NCBI RefSeq assembly: GCF_905220565.1
Contig: NC_059415.1
Span: 6,563,501 to 6,627,500 of the forward strand
Direction: 5' to 3'
Length of the DNA: 64,000 nt
From: Melitaea cinxia
Lineage: Eukaryota; Arthropoda; Insecta; Lepidoptera; Nymphalidae
The notes under the pieces were generated by a model. It had not been told where the DNA came from. It did no database searches and was given only the letters and a program-made list of their open reading frames with translations. Made by a program: the position numbers and the translations under genes. Shown in pieces: positions 59,601 through 64,000 of the stretch; within the stretch, counting starts at the first letter, position 1, and each line of letters starts with the position of its first letter.

Positions 59601-60396
59601 GTATTTTTTATTAGTATTACGGTAATAATAATCATAATATACTTTTTGAAATCCTTGTATTGAGCCCTTTAATTTGATACCAAAAACAAACAACACAGTT
59701 ATTTAATAATATCTTCATAATTATCATTGTTATTTGTTAGCGAATCCCTTTGTTAGCCCAGGTTTGCACAGTGTTACAATAAAAAACGCATATACAAATA
59801 CGGTTCTATTGTAGTTATGAGAAGAGAAATGATTTAATTTTGTTAATACGAATTTTAGAAAATATCGACTAAAAATTACATCACTAGTGTATCGATATAA
59901 TTATCGACTATGAGGCATCACTTCGCTGGCGTATATACGTATTGCTTTGACCCTTCCCTCCCCCAGACCTATCCCCCAAAAAGCAAGAAAGGGACAACTG
60001 CAGCTCAGACCGTTTTAGGTAGATAATTTTTGACCAAAACAGTGTTTCGTAGTCGACTGTTTTCTCCTCAGAACATAGCAATTTTTTTTTAATTTTTTTT
60101 TTATAAAATAAAAGAAGACTTCGGCTATGCCCCTATGTTCTCATTTTTTTGAAAATATGCATATATATTTTTTAATGAGTGTTTGAAAATGTACAAAAAA
60201 ATATGCAAAATTTCGAGTTTTTGAAGTCTCCTAATTTCTAAGATAATAAGAATATGAAAAAAATCAAAACATAGGGGCATGGTCATGGCAGCAAAGAGTT
60301 CTATGTCACAAAAATATTTGATCTAGTGTCATTATCCAGGGAGAAAACAGTCGACTACGTTTGTATGGAGAAAGAGCCGGTACCCTTTCCTCTTAA
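56611..60396. mobile_element. TTAA-flanked element B (about 3.8 kb)
   Basis: TTAA at 56611-56614 and 60393-60396 with a perfect 16-bp inverted end, GAGGAAAGGGTACCGG. The first kilobase has a GC-rich patch (about 56675-56720). The interior carries a GGAGG repeat (57588-57990), unassigned sequence (58000-58900, with a perfect hairpin at about 58257-58288), a poly-C run (59160-59173) and an inverted pair GTAGTCGACTGTTTTCTCC (60049 and 60338). No transposase was recognised. Confidence 0.65.
57588..57990. repeat. ACCGACTTC/GGAGG repeats, two pieces
   Basis: AACCGACTTCCAAAAAAGGA then GGAGGTTCTTAATTCGACTG, and from about 57690 GCTCGCAAACGAAAAAAAAC onward in the reverse sense, ending CTCCTTTTTTAGAAGTCGGT. 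The outer ends are inverted relative to each other. Confidence 0.6.
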
Positions 60397-60865
60397 GCGT
60401 CTCCAAAACGGGGCTGTTATAATTATACGTTTCATATTTAGTTTGCGTAAATATGATCATATCTCAGAATATCCTTCAAGGTTCAAGTGGTCTCCTACTT
60501 TTGCCGAAATCATGTTCTATCGCTGCTGTACCGTGAAACCGTGACGTAACCATGTGACATGTGAAAACACAAAGTACCTATGAACTGAAACAGCCTTTAA
60601 ATGCCTCAAAGATGTTCAGGAGGAGTTAGGAGTTGGCACGGACATTACCTACTGGGAGCGATTAATATCAAACGTTTATGACGAAATAGCTTGCTACTAA
60701 AACCTTTTTACTACTACCCTAGAACGTGCGGAGATCCATATTCCGTGGAAAGTTCATAATGAGAAATATACCTTATTTGTTTATAGGTCTTTCACTACTC
60801 TCGTATCAAATCTCGCCCCCATAGTTTCATAATTTAATTATTAGTAAGATGAAGGCTTCACTCAC

Positions 60866-61061
60866 CGCCTAGTGACAACCACCAAGATATTCGTTTGCTC
60901 CATCATCTGCATCAAATGTAGCATTCTTGAACCTCCTTGCCGCTCCCCGTCGTCGTTACACCTGTGTAGCTTTGCCCGTTTTTCTTATGAATCTATAGGC
61001 GTACATGTTGTGCTTTGCTTGTTGTAGTATTTTAATTGTTCTTAATTTCGCTAACACGTCA
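60866..61061 (-). CDS. IMPACT: IMPACT homologue exon with +1 frame disruption
   Basis: The acceptor TTTACAG (to 61062) and donor GTGAGT (60865) are good. The first part reads DVLAKLRTIKILQQAKHNMY then AYRFIRKTGKATQ, in phase with the upstream exon. The second part reads CNDDGERQGGSRMLHLMQMM then EQTNILVVVTR, in phase with the last exon. The two lie in different frames: the exon is 196 nt and needs one nt fewer. In the upstream frame a TAA falls at 60958-60956. The shift must lie between about 60988 and 60956, where a five-A run (60983-60979) is the likeliest place for an indel. DDGE and the HNxYAYR block are hallmark IMPACT-domain motifs. This is either a sequence error or a true lesion. Confidence 0.8.
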
Positions 61062-61313
61062 CTGTAAACAAAATTAAATGTTATAATTATGAGAAGAACG
61101 TAGAAACCTTATTTACACTTGTATACATTTATATCGAATCACGTAGGTACTTAACACTTGACTGCATCAACATTAAATATGATGAACTATTATTGTTTTA
61201 TTATTTTTACCTACATACTTTTTACCTACATTATTTTTACCCTATCCTGAAAAATACTTTCTAAAAAAATGAAAATGAAAGTTAAATATAAATAGAATCA
61301 AACAACTACATAC

Positions 61314-61414
61314 TTGTCATCTATGTTATGAACTTTGGCGGCGTGACCCTGGAATAAACTCTTCCTGTCCACGATGACCTCTCCGTGTGTGATTTCTGGG
61401 CATTTTGTTTCTAA
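61314..61414 (-). CDS. IMPACT: IMPACT homologue exon (start of IMPACT domain)
   Basis: The acceptor GTTTTCAG ends at 61415 and the donor GTATGT is at 61313. It encodes LETKCPEITHGEVIVDRKSL then FQGHAAKVHNIDD plus two bases (AA), which join T of the next exon as Asn. The pattern P.I.HGE.I.DR.S.FQ.H.A.V is the family's entry motif to the UPF0029/IMPACT fold. Phase 0 on entry and phase 2 on exit match both neighbours. Confidence 0.87.
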
Positions 61415-61886
61415 CTGAAAACAAAAACGAGTAGATTTTTAATTAAATCTGTCATATATTTAAACAACCAGGAAACATACGACGAGGAATGAACGTTTAA
61501 AGCTATGAAGATTACTTATATAAAGCCAACTATTTAAATATGAAACGGGTTATCTAGTATATTTGTTGTTGGTCGTTTTGAGGTCACTACCCTATCGCAA
61601 TACGTTTACACATAAATAATAGTGTTGATGACGAAAAACTTAAAAAAAAATTTGATTTTAATGTACAGTTATAGGGATTGAAATCCGGAAAAACGGTTCT
61701 GGTAATCCGGTAGTTCGCTTATCAGTTACGAGTTACGGATACAAACTTACCGGATCCGGTCACTGGATCCAGTGATTGCTTATCTCGGCAAAATACCAGT
61801 AGCTTGCGAAATAGGCCTTTGACGCGAATGGATATTAAAATCATGACATTTAGTAAGAATGTCTAGTAATATGAAATACGACAAAC

Positions 61887-62016
61887 TTGTGTCGACGTAG
61901 ACTCAGTTTTCATCTTGTCTTTCTTCTTGGCAGTTTGGTCTTTGGCAACTATTACTTGCAAAACTTCCTTTATTTTCCCAATCCACTGGAAAATGACGGT
62001 TTGTCCTATATTTTCT
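61887..62016 (-). CDS. IMPACT: IMPACT homologue exon (end of RWD domain and linker)
   Basis: The acceptor AAATTTCAG ends at 62017 and the donor GTTTGT is at 61886. A single A completes a Leu codon from the upstream exon, then ENIGQTVIFQWIGKIKEVLQ gives the last helix of the RWD domain. A Lys-rich linker (KDQTAKKKDKMKTESTSTQ) follows and leads to the IMPACT domain. The 130-nt length is exactly one base plus 43 codons. Confidence 0.85.
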
Positions 62017-62050
62017 CTGAAATTTAATAAGTATTACTGATAAAATCATT

Positions 62051-62382
62051 CATTACAGCCTGTACAGTCCACTGCTGGACATAGGCCTCCACAAGTTTAC
62101 GCCATAAAATAACGTGAACTCATGTGTTTTGCCCATAGTCACCACGCTGGGCAGGCGGGTTGGTGACCGCAGGTCTGGCTTTGTCGCACCGAAGACGCTG
62201 CTGCCCGTCTTCGGCCTGTGTATTTCAAAGCCAGCAGTTGGATGGTTATCCCGCCATCGGTCGGCTTCTTAAGTTCCAAGGTGGTTGTGGAACCTTGTTA
62301 TCCCTTAGTCGCCTCTTACGACATCCACGGGAAGAGAGGGGGTGGCTAAATTCTTTAGTGCCGTAGCCACACAGCACACTGA
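62051..62382 (+). repeat. CAGTCCACTGCTGG family repeat, full copy
   Basis: ACAGCCTGTACAGTCCACTG to GTGCCGTAGCCACACAGCAC, within the IMPACT intron 62017-62809. The most complete copy in the window. The 68-codon frame inside it is not a gene. Confidence 0.75.
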
Positions 62383-62809
62383 TAAAAAAACTGATAAAAT
62401 CAATATTTTATTAATTATTCTTCGTCGCTTTTTAATACTTATTTGTCACTATACATATTAAATACATAGGGAATCTTGTTTTTCATTTGTACTTTTAAGA
62501 GTAGCTTAAAAGTATGTTTTATCGTGACGAAGGGGAAGTAAGGTGTTAAAAAGGCAAAATACCACGTGACGTATTTTATGGGCGGCCCTACGTTCCTATA
62601 ACAACGTTTAAATATGTAAAATTTTAACAATAGAACATGTGTCGACAGAAATTGTAACAATTGTAACATTGTGCAAAACCATAAAAGTAAAAAAAAAAAC
62701 AAAAAGTCTTATTTAATCAACTTATGGCGAAAACGACCTCCTTAGAAATATAAAAAAAAATAAACATCACTATATATGAAAATATTTGAGAATAATTTAT
62801 TATACTTAC
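62383..62809. other. IMPACT intron, no other feature seen
   Basis: AT-rich; nothing recognised beyond the repeat to its left. Confidence 0.4.
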
Positions 62810-62914
62810 AAATAAATTTCATTTAAGCGATAATAAAGATCCTGTTTTGCCTTTCTGTTCATCCATGGAGCTGACAATTCGTACATCGCACAGAGGGGTA
62901 TTTCATAAGAAAAG
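62810..62914 (-). CDS. IMPACT: IMPACT homologue exon (RWD domain core)
   Basis: After ACCAG (ending 62915) the frame reads FSYEIPLCAMYELSAPWM then NRKAKQDLYYRLNEIY and ends TT before GTAAGT (62809). The P-x(n)-Y.L.APW pattern is the conserved core of RWD domains that bind GCN1. The N-terminal part of the RWD domain (usually 50-60 residues) is not found in 62915-64000, so it must lie beyond the right edge. The Transib-like element at 63271-64000 would then sit in the intron. The 5' edge of this exon is less certain than its 3' edge. Confidence 0.75.
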
Positions 62915-62944
62915 CTGGTCAAAAATAATGTAATATATTTTGTG

Positions 62945-63180
62945 TCTTATTTTGATGCAATTTGGTAAAATATTTACCAAAATTTTGATTAAGCTCCCAG
63001 GGGATGTCTTTCCGAACCAATACGATTTGGGAACCTTCAAGAAACGAGCATATTCCTTCCTCAAAGGCCGGCAACGCCACTGTGGATCTTCTGTTTCTGC
63101 AGATGGTTATGGACAGCGGTGATACTTACCATCAGGTGCGCCTTTTGCTCGTTTGCCCACCTTTACTATAAAAAAAATAT
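62945..63180 (+). mobile_element. LINE 3' fragment (end of reverse-transcriptase ORF)
   Basis: The + frame has LPGDVFPNQYDLGTFKKR then SFLKGRQRHCG and a stop at 63120-63122. It is followed by a short 3' tail (CATCAGGTGCGCCTTTTGCT) and a weak A-rich end. This is the usual C-terminal tail of non-LTR retrotransposon ORF2 proteins. The copy is heavily 5'-truncated and lies between the IMPACT RWD exon and the Transib-like ORF. Confidence 0.55.
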
Positions 63181-63270
63181 ATTTAGTCACCATATTGTAA
63201 TTATTAATTAGTAAAAGGCATATTCATACAAAAAATATAGTTTATTTTCTCAAATCAAACAAAAAAGTAA

Positions 63271-64000
63271 TCAGTCTGAAGAACCATCCCATGCTTCTTC
63301 ATCAGAAGTTTCATCACTTTGATCTATGTGCAGCTGCATATTAGACAATTGATCATCATCATCATTTTGGTCATATCTCCAAGCAACTAGCATTTCCAGA
63401 GCAGCTGGCGTAAAAGGTTTGGATTTTTTTGGTGGCTTAGGTCTTATGCTACTGAGATATGGATCAGAAGTCAAAAGTAGGCGGTTTAAAACATCCCTAT
63501 TACATTGTTTTCTAGAAAATGTTCTAGAATAACATTGTCGAAACATTCGGAAATGTTTGTTCCAAGCTTCCGATGCTTCCTCTGGTAAACTGCCAATAGG
63601 AAGTAAAGCATCCTTTATAATAATGGGACTGTGTGCTAATATCTTATGGACAGTTGGGGTCATCGGATGCCACGGATACAAATTAACATAAAGTTGAGCA
63701 GTTTCATTACAATATACTGAGAACTTATCAATATTGATGTTGTATCCACTTGATATTCCTTCCAAAATTGTTGCAAATCTTTGAATTAAGTTTTGGTCAA
63801 TTCCAGTAATACGTGAGGAAATTTCAATATTGCTGAAAAACCTTCTGCTGGTATTTTCGTCATTTGTAGATCCATACCGTGGTTTTGGAACATCTACAAT
63901 CAGACCAAGCTCATTCTTGAATTGTTCTTGAATTTTTTGTTTTGTTGCTTTTACTATGTCCTTTTCAGCTCGCTCTCTTAGCTGCCATTTTTTGACCGGT
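63271..64000 (-). CDS. Transib/RAG1-like transposase, C-terminal part (cut by window edge)
   Basis: An open frame of 242 codons runs from the right edge to the stop at 63273-63271. The ORF predicted from an internal TTG at 63765 is only its end. The upstream part reads WQLRERAEKDIV, then FKNELGLIVDVPKPRYGSTN and RRFFSNIEISSRITGIDQNL. Downstream come TVHKILAHSPIIIK, LPIGSLPEEASEAWNKHFR and DVLNRLLLTSDPYLSS, followed by an acidic tail. The HK.LAH pair, the invariant E in EEASEAWNK and the NK.FR.FR run match the zinc-binding/catalytic C-terminal region I recall from RAG1 and Transib (DDE family). The two catalytic Asp would lie off the edge. No terminal repeat was recognised to the left. It could be an intact element or a domesticated copy. 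Confidence 0.7.
   Translation of the reverse strand, partial: PVKKWQLRERAEKDIVKATKQKIQEQFKNELGLIVDVPKPRYGSTNDENTSRRFFSNIEISSRITGIDQNLIQRFATILEGISSGYNINIDKFSVYCNETAQLYVNLYPWHPMTPTVHKILAHSPIIIKDALLPIGSLPEEASEAWNKHFRMFRQCYSRTFSRKQCNRDVLNRLLLTSDPYLSSIRPKPPKKSKPFTPAALEMLVAWRYDQNDDDDQLSNMQLHIDQSDETSDEEAWDGSSD

Larger units (their letters stand above)
56095..60540 (+). pseudogene. Jockey-like LINE fragment split by TTAA elements
   Basis: Left half (to 56187): LILPIIDYVDASYLNFTEDQ then NNRLK. Right half (from 60393): RLQNG then IIRFIFSLRKYDHISEYPSR then FKWSP. Joined, they follow the order seen in other Jockey-like reverse transcriptases, and the break falls exactly at TTAA. Confidence 0.75.
56044..60865 (-). 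other. Last intron of the IMPACT homologue
   Basis: GTGAGT at 60865 to TTTTAG at 56044 on the - strand. Filled by a split LINE (about 56095-56187 and 60393-60540), two TTAA elements between its halves, and unassigned sequence at 60541-60865. Confidence 0.75.

Noticed and set aside
60940..60966. Mini-intron or programmed frameshift to rescue the IMPACT exon
   Set aside because: CAG|GTGTAA to the next AG would be only about 25 nt, and no slippery-site structure known for IMPACT genes is evident. An indel is simpler.
62160..62366. 68-codon ORF
   Set aside because: It lies within the CAGTCCACTGCTGG repeat; the peptide LSRLLRHPREER recurs in other copies of the same repeat.
1..64000. CRISPR arrays, operons, rRNA genes or a prokaryotic defence system
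   Set aside because: Spliced genes, SINEs, LINEs, Helitrons and piggyBac-like elements show an insect nuclear genome. No spaced direct-repeat array was found.

Overview
This window comes from the nuclear genome of an insect, almost certainly a moth or butterfly. It is AT-rich and intron-rich, and it is packed with interspersed repeats typical of Lepidoptera: a family containing the tract CAGTCCACTGCTGGACATAG, tRNA-headed SINEs with RNA polymerase III B boxes, Helitrons ending in a hairpin plus CTAG, TTAA-flanked piggyBac-like elements and Jockey-like LINE pieces. There are no operons, rRNAs or CRISPR arrays. Introns, not intergenic DNA, make up most of the sequence.

The main gene is Pox neuro (Poxn), a paired-domain transcription factor on the + strand. 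Its four coding exons are at 3777-3789, 21607-21827, 43604-43805 and 48534-49204. Their splice phases agree and give a 368-residue protein. The first coding exon supplies only MPHT plus one base. Exons 2 and 3 encode the two halves of the paired domain. Exon 4 encodes the C-terminal region with an EH1-like YSIEELL motif. Introns of about 17.8, 21.8 and 4.7 kb hold many transposable elements and several CpG-richer unique islands that could be regulatory. A small two-exon gene of unknown function (92 aa) lies antisense inside intron 1.

Downstream, in convergent orientation, is an IMPACT homologue on the - strand (GCN1-binding RWD domain plus the IMPACT/UPF0029 domain). Five exons are visible between 62914 and 55938 and the N-terminus is missing. 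One exon carries a net +1 nt frame disruption, and a normally conserved Trp is Arg, so this copy is either mis-sequenced or decaying. Its last intron holds a LINE fragment split by two adjacent TTAA-flanked elements. At the right edge, on the same strand, is an open Transib/RAG1-like transposase C-terminus cut off by the window end.

I see no clearly undescribed multi-gene system. The most unusual items are a 118-bp near-perfect foldback, the nested and precisely dated insertions (a GC-rich polyadenylated element in a repeat, a SINE in a Helitron, TTAA elements in a LINE), a palindromic CCTGATC-rich family, repeats lying almost against two Poxn splice acceptors, and the RAG1-like ORF. All identifications are by eye; no database search was run.
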